The notes below the pieces were generated by a model, which was not told the DNA's origin, did no database searches, and saw only the letters and a program-made list of their open reading frames with translations. DNA of 64,000 nucleotides from Patiria pectinifera (taxonomy: Eukaryota > Echinodermata > Asteroidea > Valvatida > Asterinidae): the NCBI GenBank assembly GCA_029964075.1, contig CM057142.1, positions 38,380,392-38,444,391 on the forward strand, given 5' to 3'. Below, piece after piece: positions 35,001 to 49,200 of this stretch. The position numbers and the translations under genes are program-made. Position 1 is the stretch's first letter, and every line of letters begins with the position of its first letter.

Positions 35001-35633
35001 TAGCCCAGGTTGGACGAAGTCTTCATTGCATTACGACTGACGTCCAGGATATAAATTGTACCACCATAGCGGAAAAAAATTGTAACACATTTTTTTCATA
35101 TTTTTACCTGACGGAGGAAGCTGAAATTTCGCTTACATACATGTAGGCCTATTCCTTGTGTTCAGGATTATGCCTGCGCTGGGTTTAGAAAAGGCAAATA
35201 TGTCCGCGGGCGGCGTGTTTACCGAAAATTAACCGCAAGTTCTAGTTTTTGTTGAAAACATTTTCAGTACGAACTCCCCGCGTGAAGACGTACACGCACG
35301 TGCAGTTTGCTGCCGCTTGCTGCCGTGGCGGCAGTGTGCTAGGTGTGCATGCACGCGCGCGCGCGCGTAATCTTCACACGGGGAGTTCGTACTGAAGATG
35401 TTTTCAACGAAAGTGTGGGATTGCGGTTTATTTTCGGTAAATACGCCTATATTTGCCTTTACTAAACCCAGCGCAGGAACAATTCTGGACACAAGGAATA
35501 TGTAAGCGGAATTTCAGCTTCCCCCGTCAGGTAAAAATAGGCAAAAAATGTGTTATAATTTTTTTCGCTATGGCAGGAGAGATTCATACCCTGGACTCCG
35601 TTGCGTGTACACAATGGAGTCCAACCTGGGCTA
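35001..35633. mobile_element. Foldback element F1 (TAGCCCAGGTTGGAC ends)
   Basis: Ends TAGCCCAGGTTGGAC and GTCCAACCTGGGCTA are perfect inverted copies. The arms extend inwards with long imperfect pairing (for example CTAAACCCAGCGCAGG, and GTACGAACTCCCCG with CGGGGAGTTCGTAC). The loop is rich in (GC)n. Related to F2 and F3. Confidence 0.75.
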
Positions 35634-35771
35634 AACCATTGGGACTTGATTCTAAAGCACAGAAAATAGATATCCTCAAGTCAATGTAATTGACGCAGGT
35701 AACGCTTGCAACGCGCGTGAGTTGTCCAACGCAAATTGAATGCGAGTGCGTCAAAACATAGGCATCCTCGT

Positions 35772-36749
35772 TAGCCCAGGTTGGACGAAGTCTTCATTGC
35801 ATTACGACTAATGTCGAGGATGAGAATTCTCTACATACAATGTAAGACCACCCAAAATTTGGACCAGATTTTTGTTACGTTTTACCTCGTTATAGAAGCT
35901 TATTTCACACCTACATTTTCTATGTATCCTTACCTATTGCCGGATTGGGCCGCTGGGTTCAGCAGGAATTCCATATGTGATGTTGACTGACATTAATCAG
36001 GAAAATTAACTCTGAAGCAGCGTGAAACTTGTACGTGTTTGTAGTCTCTTTTCATCAGTTTATTCCCAGAGTCGTACGTCATGCACAATGTACATGTACG
36101 TGCGTCTGCGCAGCCGCGCCTGACGCTAGCGCTTTCATTTGTTTAGATTTGGTTGGAACCGTGACGTCACTCCAGCCAACCGATGTCACGAAAACGCTCA
36201 ACCAATGACCAAAGCCGAAACGTGTTTCTGGTAACTGGCGCGAAAACACGCTCGGTCATTGGATTAGCGACCGCACCTTCAGTAAGTGCGCGTGCGTATG
36301 AGGATGGTTACTAAGCAAATCGCGCGTGCACACTGCATATTCAATTCATGCTGCATAGTCTGGCCCCCGGATCAGACGTGATATGAGCATCGAGAATAAT
36401 TTCCGGTCTAGGGAACCAGACTACACGCTGCACAGACGTACATCATGTACGACTAGAATAGACTCGGCGGTGAGAAACTGATGAAAAGAGTCTACTAGGC
36501 CTAACACGTGTTTAACGTTGCTTTAGAGTTTATTTTCCAGATTAAGGTCGGTCAGCATCGCATATGGAATTCCTGAACCCAGCGGCCCAATAGATAAGGA
36601 CACATAGAATACTACGACGTAAAAATTGGCTTCTCCAACAAGGTAAAAATATTGCATATATTGGTCATAATTTTTTTCGCCCGGTTTTGAGCACTTCATA
36701 CCCTGGACTCCCTCTGTTACGTAGGGAGGAAAGGGAGTCCACCTGGGAC
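35772..36749. mobile_element. Foldback element F2
   Basis: The left end is TAGCCCAGGTTGGACGAAG. Arms such as GGAATTCCATATG, AAACTGATGAAAAGAG and CTTTAGAGTTTATTTTCC occur on both sides in inverse orientation. The right end GAGTCCACCTGGGAC is imperfect. The interior arm contains a CTGAACCCAGCGGCCCAAT block. A small hairpin (36356-36423) sits in the loop. Confidence 0.7.
36356..36423. repeat. Short hairpin element in the F2 loop
   Basis: TAGTCTGGCCCCC pairs with CTAGGGAACCAGACTA. 68 bp; same small family as 31395-31455. Confidence 0.45.
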
Positions 36750-37116
36750 TTCATTTTTGGGGGGGGGGGGTCTGACGGGGATACTTACAAAATCCTAAAG
36801 AGTTCGACTGCAACATCTTGAAAACTTTTAACTTGCTCTGGATCCACAAACTTGTTGTATTTGTTTTATTGATGAATTAAAAGCCTAATCCTTTATTTTC
36901 AGGTATCATTTGACACCATCATGAGGCACGGCGTTCTTCCTCGTCGTCGATGCATCACCCTTTTCCGTACCGCGGCAAAAAACCATTCCAAAACCATGCA
37001 TTACAAGGCGTTTACGCTCCAAGTCAACGCATTTTCAAAGGCTTAGCTAGTGGCATTGTGGGTAAGATCTACTGTGGTTGTATGTGATTAAAAGTTCGGC
37101 GCATTGCATTTAAAAA

Positions 37117-37127
37117 GGGGGCGGGGC
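37117..37127. promoter_or_regulatory. GC-box-like motif near possible UBAC2 first exon
   Basis: GGGGGCGGGGC stands out in an AT-rich setting and matches an Sp1/KLF GC box. It lies close to the tentative UBAC2 first exon, on its intron side. Promoter role is speculative. Confidence 0.25.
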
Positions 37128-37130
37128 TAC

Positions 37131-37158
37131 ATTGCAAAAAACTAGCTGGCTTCAGCAT
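37131..37158 (-). CDS. UBAC2: Tentative UBAC2 first coding exon
   Basis: 28-nt candidate: ATG CTG AAG CCA GCT AGT TTT TTG CAA T, followed by GTAGCC. It ends in phase 1 with T, making Tyr with the AT of the next exon (Y-KTPVSK), like the LYKAPLSK of vertebrates. The donor is weak and the start context poor, so this is only a candidate. Confidence 0.25.
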
Positions 37159-40143
37159 AGACGGTAGTGCATCAGCTAATGTAGCATAATTAATCGCCTA
37201 TCGAATTAATTAGCATGTACGCCGATCCAGGAAGTTAACCTTAAGGATTTTTTTCTCAGCTGTGTCCCACCATAGAGCAAAGAACAAATCTGAAGATGTC
37301 AAATCTTGCTACCTCCATGCGTGTCTGGTTTTCTTTTGATCACATCCCAACTACATAATTTGTTTTCTTTCCCCCCTCCCTGGACCACTCTGTGTATTTC
37401 AGGTCTCCACACATTGCATTGCCACAACGAAGGGCCTGATTAGTGATTACTCAGGCCTGGCTTTGCATCAACACATTAAAACAAATCTGTTGAGATAATT
37501 TTGTTTTTGTTCATAATCTCAAAACTTCAAACTCGTAGTCATAAAAAAATTACTCAAATCAATTTTCAATATATCTTTTCTTTATTCATTCCACCATAAC
37601 TGTTCTGGCAAGGATTAAAAAATGGAGGGTCTTTTGGAATAACTATAGTAGGTTTATTATTGCACAGTTGTGCATAGGACCTCTACAAGACCCTGTTCCA
37701 TTTAACATGTGATGAAGATTGTCCTAACTCCTATCTATATTTCAAAAACTTACAACTGCCCACACTAATTTAGCTCTTCTAATGACACACGTCTGATAAT
37801 TTTGAAAGTACATGTGCCAGGAAAGGAACTGAGCAATATATGACGGATTACTTTCATTTTCAATTCCCACTTACACTAAATTGTAAGACTTGAGTTTATT
37901 AAAAGCAATATCTGAATACTTTTTTTTCTAAAACCACTTCTCAGCTACATCTCTGGAGTTCCAAACAATAACTCTTTTTTTTATAGAAATTACATAATTC
38001 TGTTTCTGGGCCACATTTTAAATGAAGTCGGGCTTGCTACAGAACATTTTAAAGTGCTTCATATTGAACACGTACACCACCATCTAATAATCATTTCTTA
38101 CACGTGTAATCAAAAGTTATTTTGCGAATTATTTGGGGATTCATAAGATTTTTAAAAATTCTACTTTACATCCATATATAGACATTCTAAGGCTTTTAAT
38201 TTTAACCAATCAACAGTAAGGTCCAAAGTGAAAATCATTTGAAAGATTTACCAACATTGGGCTTTAATATCAAAACCAATATTTTTAATATAAAAGTCAA
38301 ATTAAAATGTATTTGTAGTAGTGTAAAACATGTTTGTTTGTATGATTTGTAAAGCGTTTTTAGAAAACTACAAAAAGCAATTAAAAAAAAGAGGCCAGGT
38401 ATATTTTGTCCAGTCTTGTTTGCAACACGTAAAGGAAAACAAAGGGTGCAATACACTAAAACAAATTCTACAAGCTAAAAATTGAGCAGTGACCGGGTGT
38501 AGAAACACTGAAGTGTTTCCTCTCCATATCACATCACACACTTGACTATCAAATCATCATGTCGCATTACTAAACCTACTTTTTGTTCCCGTCGATGAAA
38601 CATGCAGTACACTACGGCAGCACGGTTACAGTATTTGACCAAATTGGGGCCAATCTAAGGGGGACATCCCTCTAAGATACACAGTGCAGAGCCCAATTTC
38701 ATGGCCTTACTAACAAAGAATTCTGCGCGTACGATCACCAATCCTGTTAAAATGCCACGAGGAAGCATTATGGAGGAAACCCCAACAAGGTGGCAATGTT
38801 TTGCTAACAGCGCTAGCAGATTAATTCTGCGCTAACCCTGTAAGCACAGAATCCTTAGTCACAGGATGTATGCATGCGTAGCTGCCAAAAATCCTCGCCA
38901 ACCTGTGAAATATGCTTACCGTAAGCAGGGAGTTTTCTGCTACAGTAAGCAGGGATTTTGCGCTAAGGGTAAGCTGAGCCATGAAATTGGGCCCTGATTT
39001 GAATTGATTAGCAGACTGAAGCTCAACAGTTTGAGTAATATGCCGGTGACTTACATCTAAAAAAAATGTGTATGTATCTGCTAAGCTCCAGTTTTTCAAT
39101 TTGTGCCGGGGGCCTCAGTGTAAAAAAAAAAGTAAATTTGAACATGTTCTAATTCTTTTGTTATTTAATCTTTAACGCACAAAAATCAACAAAGTTCAGT
39201 TCAACTGCGACTAGGCTAAGCACGATTAACACATGACAAGAATATGTATTCACTGGGAGATCCAGCATTTTTGGGGCTGCGGCTTTAGCTCCTGCGAAAT
39301 ACCTAGCCATTAAAAAAACCAAATGTGGACTTGGCTTCGTTTACAACCAAGCTGTTGGATGCAACAGTGGTCCCTCTGAAATCTGACACCATAGACAAGA
39401 AAATTAACGCTGAATAAGTACAATAAGTGTTGTCTCTACATTGTGGTGAGTTACATTGCGTACAAGTACCTCGCTACCTTAAAGTGATGGAAAACGGTGA
39501 AATTAGGGAAACACAAGTGTGCAGCAATACAAAGGGGACCAAAAAAATATGAAAGAAAGCTGAGGCCAAGAAAGACTTAACACTATGTGTACATCACCAG
39601 CCAAACAACATTAAACTGAACATTTACACACACAAAAAACCATAATTAATGCTGTATGATTTTGCTCATTCTTTAATCTATTACAAACGCTCCTACCGTT
39701 TTCGGTCAAAATTTGAACACCATACAACAGGAATACGCACTCGGAGTAGTAACAGCAATTTTTCGTTCATTCACTTTTGCCTAGAAGTCTTTTCAGTTCA
39801 AACCCTTGGTAACGTTGCAAAAATGCACCAAAGCCAGGAATTCATTAGTTTTTGTCATGTAATCACAATATGTACATGTATTATAAGCCCTTTCGATTAC
39901 GCGACAAACTTGTTCTGTCATCACAGCTAGGTGGATATTATCAAGCGGAAAAGGTGTATGTGTGTGTGTTCATGAATTGCTAATGCAAATTAGGCTGCTA
40001 TGATTGATCGCCCGCAAAGGGGTGCTACCACCACCTTGTTTCAAAATATTTAAATCTATTGGTTATACCTATGACTGAGTTGGAATTGAGCTCCTGTAAG
40101 GGAGAAAAACAAAGTGTAAATTTAATTGTCCTTGTTTTTTTTC
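37159..40143. other. Non-coding, possibly SYNJ2BP 3' UTR
   Basis: No coding exon is supported, and I noticed no foldback elements in much of it. A minus-strand AATAAA (37581-37586) could end a 2.5-kb 3' UTR of the SYNJ2BP-like gene. This is an inference. Confidence 0.35.
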
Positions 40144-40281
40144 TCAGTGTTTACGGTGCTTGACAATGAAATAGATTGCTCCTATTGCAACCGCTCCTGC
40201 AGCGACGAGAGCCACCCACTTCCAGGACGTGCCTGCCGGGACCAGGGCTTTCTTTGCTGCCTCAAGTGTGGCATACTCTTC
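40144..40281 (-). CDS. SYNJ2BP: SYNJ2BP exon 4: tail anchor and stop
   Basis: Phase 0 after acceptor CTGACAG. Encodes [17 protein letters not shown], then the membrane segment and HRKH-stop. Confidence 0.92.
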   Translation of the reverse strand, partial: EEYATLEAAKKALVPAGTSWKWVALVAAGAVAIGAIYFIVKHRKH

Positions 40282-43200
40282 CTGTCAGAGAAAGAAGAAT
40301 TTCAGCTGGGGATTAACATAGGAATCTTCAGTACAGTACTTGACATCTTCAGAACAGGAACATGAACAATATATTGGGGCAGTAATTACAATGGACGGGA
40401 TTGGGGGGGGGGAGGGGGCTGAGGGGCCTTGATAATTTCTAAATCTGGGCTTCTTCCCCAGTTCAGCTTAATTCTTTCCCAGTTACTTGACTGTTGGCAT
40501 ATTAGGCCTCTGAATGACTTTGAACACTGTTCTAAAACTCAGTTCACACCAAGCATCAAACTTTTCGATCCAAAGTCAAAACAAGTCAAAATTATAAATT
40601 TCAACGATTTCTATAAAAAAAAACACCCTTCTGGCTATACAATGGTAAGGCCCTCTGGTAAACAACTCCTTATATGGAGATTGACGCGCGCGTGATGTGG
40701 CGCACAAAGCAGATGTACTGGTGTAGTGTGAATTTAGGGCCATGAAATACTGACTCACTGGTACATGTAGTATTGCGCATGCCTACGTGAGAATTGTGAA
40801 TGTTAACCCTAAAGGGGCCGGGTTATTTTGACCATCTCTCAGCCGGGCGGGCGGATTCCGCCCCCCCTAAGATCTCGGCCATCGAGTGACGAAAAATTTT
40901 GAAACTCGGCACACGCATAGAGCAACTCTTCCTAAACATACCCAAGAAATTTCATGACTATAGGTCAAAGGGTTTTGGAATTATGGCTAATTAATTATTC
41001 ATATGTACGAATGGCAATTCTGCTCTGTGTACACGACGTATATGCGAAAATTCATTTTTCACGGCGTGAGCGCCGGCAAATTTTTCGCTACGCGGCAACC
41101 CGAGGTCCGATTTTTATGTTTTTGGTATCAAAAGATGCGCAAAGCTCGAGGCTAAAAAGTCATAACAGCTCGGGTCCCGAAATTTTTTTTTTTAGAGGCT
41201 ATCACGGAAAATGTTGAGGGGGGGCGGATTCCCCGGCCCCTTTAGGGTTAAACCAATAAAACGGCGCTGGCATCAGATTTCATAGGAGTCAAAATTTCAT
41301 GTGACACTGGAAAAGTATTTAAGACCAGCCAGCCATGTCTTTATCAACCGTTTAAAACCGGCCACGTGACGGGCTCTCGACCAATAGGAATGGGTAAACG
41401 TCTTGGATATTTATGAAACGTTCTCAAAAGTTGCCACAGTCAACTTTCAACTCAGTTAGCCTCTCACAAAAGCTTATAATTACAATCATAATATGTGCAT
41501 TTTTTTTAATGAAAAAATCAATGTTAATCTGAAATATACAATCATAATGTGCATTTTTTTTAATGATGAAAAAATCAATGTTCATCTGAAATATAGAAGT
41601 CAGCAAACAAAAACTTATTACTCCTTCCCTGTCCGCACCCCCCTCCATTAGCCTTGTAACCTACCCTGAGTATATCCTCAGCGCCGTGTTGTACAACGAG
41701 CACAACCTTCTCGCCGGCATTCACGAACTCATTGACTGCATCCTGGTGGGGCACATTCCTGACATCCTTGTCATTTATCTACAGGAAGAAGCGAAGAGAC
41801 GGAGAGGTGATGAGGTTCAATGTCAACTCTTTAGGACAGGTCATCACATTCAGGGGGACACGGGGGAAGGGTCAATTTGCAAATTACCGCTGCGCTTGGG
41901 GGTCAACTTGCCAAAGTCACCCAATGTACAGCCAAAACTTGGTTGATACTGCACCATGGTGGACTTCGGCATGTAACTGTTTCAAACTGTGCCAATCAAC
42001 ATCAATAAATGGACTTTTACAAATCTACCCACAGGCCAAAATTACAGTCAACAGTTTCTTCAAGTTTTTGCAAAATATTTGCACTATATCAAAAGTTTTC
42101 AGCACAGACAAGAAACTTCGAAAATTTCAATAAATGTACTGAAACATGTTCAATGTACATGTACATGTTTTATAACAGTTATAGTGCAATGATTTTAACT
42201 AAATTAGTACAATGTAAACGTGAGAATGGTAATTTGGTAGCAAAAAAAAATAGTTTGTGGTAATTACTTTAAAAGGCTTCATATGACCATTTTTGATATG
42301 CAACACAAAGCTGAGTGTACACGTACATATGTATGTGACATACATGTACATGTATATGTATATACCGTAATACATGACTTGTCTATGAGCAAGATACTTT
42401 AAAGTAATTTGATACTTCTGTAGTCCAACACGTCCAACCTTAATTTGCAAAACCCCAACTATGAAAGTGACAAAGTTCCCACTACTCAGTCCAACGTTTT
42501 GAAAAGGAAAACTCCTAAACGTAGTCACCGCTAACGTACACATCCAGACACACACCAAAAGGAAAAGTGGTTGAGCTACACATACATGTACACGCCGACC
42601 TTCCCGAGACCCAACTTGATACTGACTCATGATTCATGATCACTTGCGCACTTTCTATGTCAGCAGATACCGGTAGGATATCTAATTTGGGCAGTCTCTC
42701 CTTGGGGTACACATGTATTGGATATATCTGGCTTAGTAAGTACCTTGAATACCTTGCAAAGTCTAACACTGATTCAGTTTTAAAGAGGCAGAATGTAGTT
42801 GACTGCCTAAAGACATCTGCTTCATAAATAAGGGCATATGTGCTTGGCCGATTTTCAAACAAGTACGTTGAAGACTGGCTTGGGGACTGGACACTGATCA
42901 CCAGGCCCCAAGCCGGTCTTAAACATGCTTGTTTCAAACCTGCTGAGCACATATTATTCCCAATCATAAATATCATTTCGGTCAAAAAGTCAAAACAAGT
43001 CAAACATTATAAAATTCCAACAATTTTGTTCAACATTTTACTTCATATTTTGTATACATCCCTGTAGCTACAATGTACATGTTATGGTATACATGTGCCT
43101 CTCGCGAGTAGTCGTAAACATATGGAGATTGGCGCGCGTGGCACGTACTGTGCGATGTGTGGCGCAGAACGCGGAGGTGCCGGTGTAGAGTGAATTTAGA

Positions 43201-46200
43201 TTGACTCTTTGGTAGTATTGCACATGCCTAAGTGAAGACTGCGAGCGTTCAACCAATAAAAGGGTAAAAGGGACCAAATTTAATAGAAGTCCTAATTTCA
43301 TGTTTCATCAACCATTTTAAAAGCACCAACGTGACAGGCTCTCGACCAATAGGAATGAGTAAACTATTTATTGGTGTGAATGCATTTTAAAATTGCAATA
43401 ACTTCCGGTGTAATGTTGTTGTTTTTTAAGTTACTTTGAGTGCCTTTTTTCTTTTCTTTTTGCATGTCCCATCTAAAACCGCTTCAATTCGTCTAAAACA
43501 AATTTGCCGGGTACAGCCAACAAATGATGCAACAAGTAGGAGTTCTGGTTTAGTGGTTTTGGCTTTAGTGCTGTGTGTGTGTGTTGTAGTAGCAGTCAGT
43601 TGTTGGGAACCATAGTACCGGACATGTATGTTCTATCAATGTCACAAGTCAGATCCTTTTATTTTCTGAAGTTAGCCTGGGGGAGCCAATGACTGTTGTT
43701 TATATTTTATACACACACAGGGAAAAAAAAAATAAGAACGGGGAAAAAAAAATAAGAACGTTTATGAGGAAATTCTGTACAAATACTTACACAATGTAAG
43801 TGCATGTAAAGGCCACTGTTTCATAACTGGCCTGATGGTCTTCTGTACAGTTTATTAACATGTACTTTAATAAGATGTACATGCAGCACACTACCGGACC
43901 ACAAACGTAGACTTATTGAGGACTCAATTTTTAGGGAGTTTTATTCAAGTTCAAATAACACTTGCATTTTAATCCTAGCTATCTTTCACCGTTGAGCATT
44001 AGCTTCAGCTGGTAACATGATGTCTATTTCAAGCATTTACAGGAAGTTATGCTGTATATGTACCGGTACACTACTGCAACACACTTTTACAACAACATTT
44101 TGTCAGATTTCATTGATGGGTTCTTAAGTAAATGTAAGACTACAATTGCAAGAAGGCATAAATGGTGCTAATTATGACAAATTCTAAGAAGTTTTCATTT
44201 GTGAACTCTTTCAAAGAAATTATCCCTCCCTCCTCCCCCCCAACACAAACAAACACCGAACAAATTAAAAACAGAAACACATACAGTTCCAACATGTGAG
44301 TTGAGAAGCACTAAAACCTTTTTTTTTAATCCAACACCCTAAAAACTTTTCAGTCAGGCTGCTGTCTGTTAGAATTTCTAGTTTGAAACCTATTTAGTTA
44401 AACCCTTTTAGTTAAAGACACTGCTTTTAAAGGAATACCACAGACACCTAATTGAATAAGGAAGTGTGTGGTAAATATGGCTGTCAAGCACTGGGTCATC
44501 CACAGGTCATGTACAGTAACCATGGTAACAGCTAAATACCTCTGCATTGATACATGTAGTATGAACTACCGGTAGGTACACATGATTTTGTCGCGTCAGT
44601 GCAACAAGGTCGTAACTGGATTCTGCAACAAAGTCGTATATCGCGCAAATATGCTCCATGCAACAAGGTCCTGTCTCGCGTATCGCATCTATTGACTTTG
44701 TGTGTACATCCGAGTTATTTTAACCGAGATACGACCTCTTGACATGCTTGACATTGAAAAATCGCATTTCACGTACATGATGTCAGGCACCATTTTAGGA
44801 GATACAACCTTGTTGCAAGGAAACGACGATTTGAAGAATTCACTCAAGTGGGATTCCACATAGACACCAGGGTATTAACCAGTTCGCGTCGGAGGACGGG
44901 ATAACACGCACTGTCTGTTTTTTATACACAGGCACAGCTGACGGGTTAAGATGTCAAGATTGCCTCAACTCTCCTCCGGGTGACGTCTAAACATGCTAAT
45001 CCCTTGTGCCTTTTATACACACACACAAAGTCCGTAAAGTCAGGGTATGAAGTGTTCAAAACCGGGCGAAAAAATGTATGACCAATATTTTCAATATTTT
45101 TACCTTGTTGGAGAAGCTAATTTTTATGTATTAGTATTCTATGTGTCCTTATCTATTGATCCGGGGGTTCAGGAATTCCATATGTGATGCTGACCGACGT
45201 TAATCAGGAAAATAAACTCTAAAGCAACGTTAAACTTGTATTTTTTGTAGACTCGTTTCATCAGTTTCTCACACGTACAATGACCGAGTTCGTGCAACGT
45301 GAACGCACAGTGCGCACGCGCGATTTGCTTTAGTAACTGCCCTCATACACATGCGCACTAACGTGAAGGCGCACGTACGCACGTACATGACGTACGACCG
45401 TACTGATGAAAAGAGACTACAAAAAGTAGAAGTTTAACGTTGCTTTAGAGTTTATTTTCCTGATTAACGTCGGTCAGCATCACATATGGAATTCCTGAAC
45501 CCCCTGGATCAATAGATAAGGACACATACCGTACATGTAGAAAATGTAGGCGTGAAATAAGCTTCTGTAATGAGGTAAAACGTAACAAAAATCTGGTCCA
45601 AATTTTGGATGGTATTACGTAGAGAATTCTCATCCTGGACGTCGGTCGTAATGCAATGAAGACTTCGTCCAACCTGGGCTACGCGTACAGGTGCAATGTA
45701 TGTACAAACACAGAGTTAGTGCAATATCCCTCGAATGTAAACATACATTCTCTACTGAGTAGTCCTTTCAGTCAAAATCAAACAAGTGACTGTTTTCAAC
45801 AGTTAAGGATTCCCAGCCTATATAAAGCAGGGTTGATTGGCTGGGACTGTTTAACTTGATACAGCTATGCTTTGACTGCGGGTGAGTACACAATGTAATA
45901 AAACAGCTGTGACCACAACTTGCCTGCTTTGCCTGTCATTGTCTGTTGACCCAGTTTGACTAGACACAGTGCTTGTTTGACATTATGATCTGACTGCTGG
46001 TGACTAGCCTTTGTTAAATGTATAGCAGGGGAAGTGTACAATGTAAGTGAATTTTGACCGTCTGTGACTGTTTAAATAGCAGGAGGGTTAAGCGCTTAAA
46101 CCACTGCATGCAAATGGTTTGTCCCTCCCACTGGTGCTCTGCTGTTGACATGGTTTATGCACAGAGTCTATAGACCAGAGACTTCATCAGACACATCACA

Positions 46201-49200
46201 TACCTCAACGATCTTATCCCCCTTCTGTAGCCTACCGTCCCTCGCCGCGCCACCATCCTCTCGGATCTTCGTCACAAAGATGCCTGGGTCACGTGGTACA
46301 TGAGGCTGGTCCCGTCCACCTTTAATATTGAAACCCAGTCCTGAAAAGAAAACCAAAAATTGCCAGAATTCCCTAAATTTTTATATTTCTTATTTTCATT
46401 CAAGTTTTTATTTATGATCGAATCTAACAATGTTTTGCGATTACCGGTGGCACCACGCGTACACGTGCCTGTTGTATTGGCACGGTTTTGGGACTCGGGT
46501 TTGCAGCACGACGACTTTTTGATGATGCACTTTGAGCAGAGACGCCACATGGTCTGCTTGAAAAAACCGGAACAGCTGCTTGAAAAAAATGGAACATATT
46601 CTTCGTGAAAAAGCCACTCCAACACAAAGTCCCCGTTGTCATCTTTATCTTGTCGCCAAGCCCAGTTCAATTTATTTTCTATTTTTGCTTCTATGTTCTT
46701 TAAGCTGTTGGTTCATTCAATCACTTTGAATGTTTCCATATATTCCTATTATTTATTCTGCCTACCCAAATTTCCAACGTAATATTGGACTCGAAACATG
46801 CACGATTCCACAACACTGTCAATGTACATGACTTTGCACTACGCAATGCGCACGACGAAAACATGGTTGGTACCCTAGCGTTTTTTGTATTCACATATCA
46901 CTGCGATCAGAAACCTCCAGAAACCACCGATAGACTTATTTCCAGTCTGAATGCTACATGAGCTTAGAATGGTGAAGCACACGCGAGGTGCCGTTGTATA
47001 CTGCGTGCAAGTGCGTTGGCCGCCTGTATCACTTGTTTTTAAGACTAACTTCAACTAACAACATTGTGCCATGCGTACGTACGTGCGCCTAAATGTACTA
47101 AACTCGAGAGCGCTAACAAGGTAAAAATCAATGCATTTCCACAGTTTTTCTTCTCTCTTTCCAGTATATTTTTTTTGACGGCCGGAAAAACTGGTATTTT
47201 GTGAGATTTAAAAAAGAAAACAGAATTCCGGCTAAAACCGGAAAAGTGGCATCTCTGTTTGAGGGCGGTCCGCGAGATATCAAAGGAGAATGCATGGACC
47301 ACTCACAGTGCATCACAAAAGAGCCGTCAAGTTTTTTTTTAGAGGATTCTCTCAGAATTACAATACGATCAAGCTGAACCCCCAAAAAAGGGATTTTTAG
47401 TGCAACTCCAGGACCGGTGGGTACAAAAGAATTGCGTTGTGCCTGGGTTATGGTCGTATCATATACAGGGATCGTATTGTCATTTTGAGAGGATCCTCTG
47501 CTGCAAAAAGGATGAATAGTGAAACAAATGTGAGATTTTGCTTGTTATTTGAAAGGAAATTTAAAATATTGGCCCAAAAAACGCATAAACCTAGCTTAAA
47601 ATGTCCAGCTTTCTAGGCTCATGACATGGGGAGATTCGCCAGGAAAGCTGGAACTACTAACCATACTTAGAATGCGGATTTCATACCATGGTCAGGTCAT
47701 TGTCACTTTTTTGGCCGATATTTTCCATTTCCCTTAAAAATACAAGCAAAAACTCACCTATCACAGCTAGTTATAAATCCTTTGCTGCATAAAGGATCCT
47801 CACAAAATGCAAAAAAAGGTTCAAGCTGAACCCTAAAAAAAAGGTTGTTTTTTTTTAATGCCACTCCCGGTGTGAATAACTGCTTACCGTAATTTTTCGG
47901 AATATAAGCCGCGCGGAGTGTAAGCCGCAGCACGCAACAATCTTCAAATTAAGATCTGAAGTCGGCGTATAAGCTGCACCGACCGCAGCGGTTTCAGTTT
48001 TGTAAGACCTCCAAATTCTAGTCAAAATGCTCTGGACCAGTTCCATTTACACTACAGAAGCTATAAAAAGGGCCACAAAAGTTATATCAAATCATTTACA
48101 ATCGATACTCTTACAAACAAATGTGAAAATTGATGATGAGAAATAAACAAGGGAATTGCTGCCGGCTGCCCCGTCCGGTCCGCGGCCTAATAAGTTATTG
48201 CATGGCCCGGCAGTCTGCGCCGCGCCGGTGAATGACAATATTTTCCCGCAGCACATGAGAGAGTATGCAACCCACCGTGTGTTGTCTGACTGGAGCTCTA
48301 CAAATCTTGCTTTGTGGCAACAGATGCTGATTTGTTTTGTCCTTAGAATAAACAGGTCCGTTTTTACCCTTGTGTTTGTACACACAAGTGCATTTCGAAC
48401 GGTAAAAGGGAGTCGGGAACTAGCTTGAACTGGTTTCCACCCATAAAAGCTGCCCTAGTTCCCGACTCCCTTTTATCGTTCGAAATGTACTTGTGTTTAT
48501 AAATGTGATCCAGTCTACTCATTATCATAATCGATGCATCGTGCGCGCTCGATAACGGAATCGTACTCGGGATACGGGGAACATCGAATGTACGCTGGGC
48601 ATGAAGACCACATCGCGTCGTTCAAACATTAACACGAGTTGGAAATTTAACGTGTTCACGATCGCGAGGGGAGCTCTCGGAATTGAACGGGAAATTTCAC
48701 TTTTCATCCGAATCGTAAGTAAATTTCAGTACAACCATCTTAATCATCAATGTCTACTTGTATCTTAGCTGGCGTATCTAGTAATTCGTAGGTCATTTTG
48801 AGGGTGAAATCTGATGTTTTTGTTGGGCAATGTTGGGTTTTGGGTCAAGTACAAAATTGTGTTGCTCGGCATATATGGATTAGCTTGGACCCTACAATCG
48901 CCAGACCATGTCCGAATGTTAAAAAGGCGATAAGTTGGGTCCAAGTTAGACCCGTGAACGTGGCGTTGTATACAACGCCACGTGGTTCCCTCGCATAAAT
49001 ACAAGCGAAATCATTATATCTTTTGAGCCGCTACATATAACCACGTATAACTTTGCCCATAGGTAAATCACTTACTTGTTATGCTTCCTGTGAATTTATA
49101 CCAGTGTTGGATCTGTCACTGTCAAGAAATTCGAAGTAAAATACGGCACAACTTTGTCACAACGAATCTTTTCAAAATGATCAGAAAATCAAAGGCAGGC

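Noticed and set aside
35940-35990. UBAC2 first exon reading MEFLLNPAAQSGN before a GTAAGG
   Set aside because: The ATGGAATTCCTG stretch is an arm of foldback F2 and recurs in F3, and the phase does not match the next exon.
42515-43003. 162-aa minus-strand open frame
   Set aside because: No recognisable domain; it overlaps interspersed repeat F4 copy c and a hairpin.
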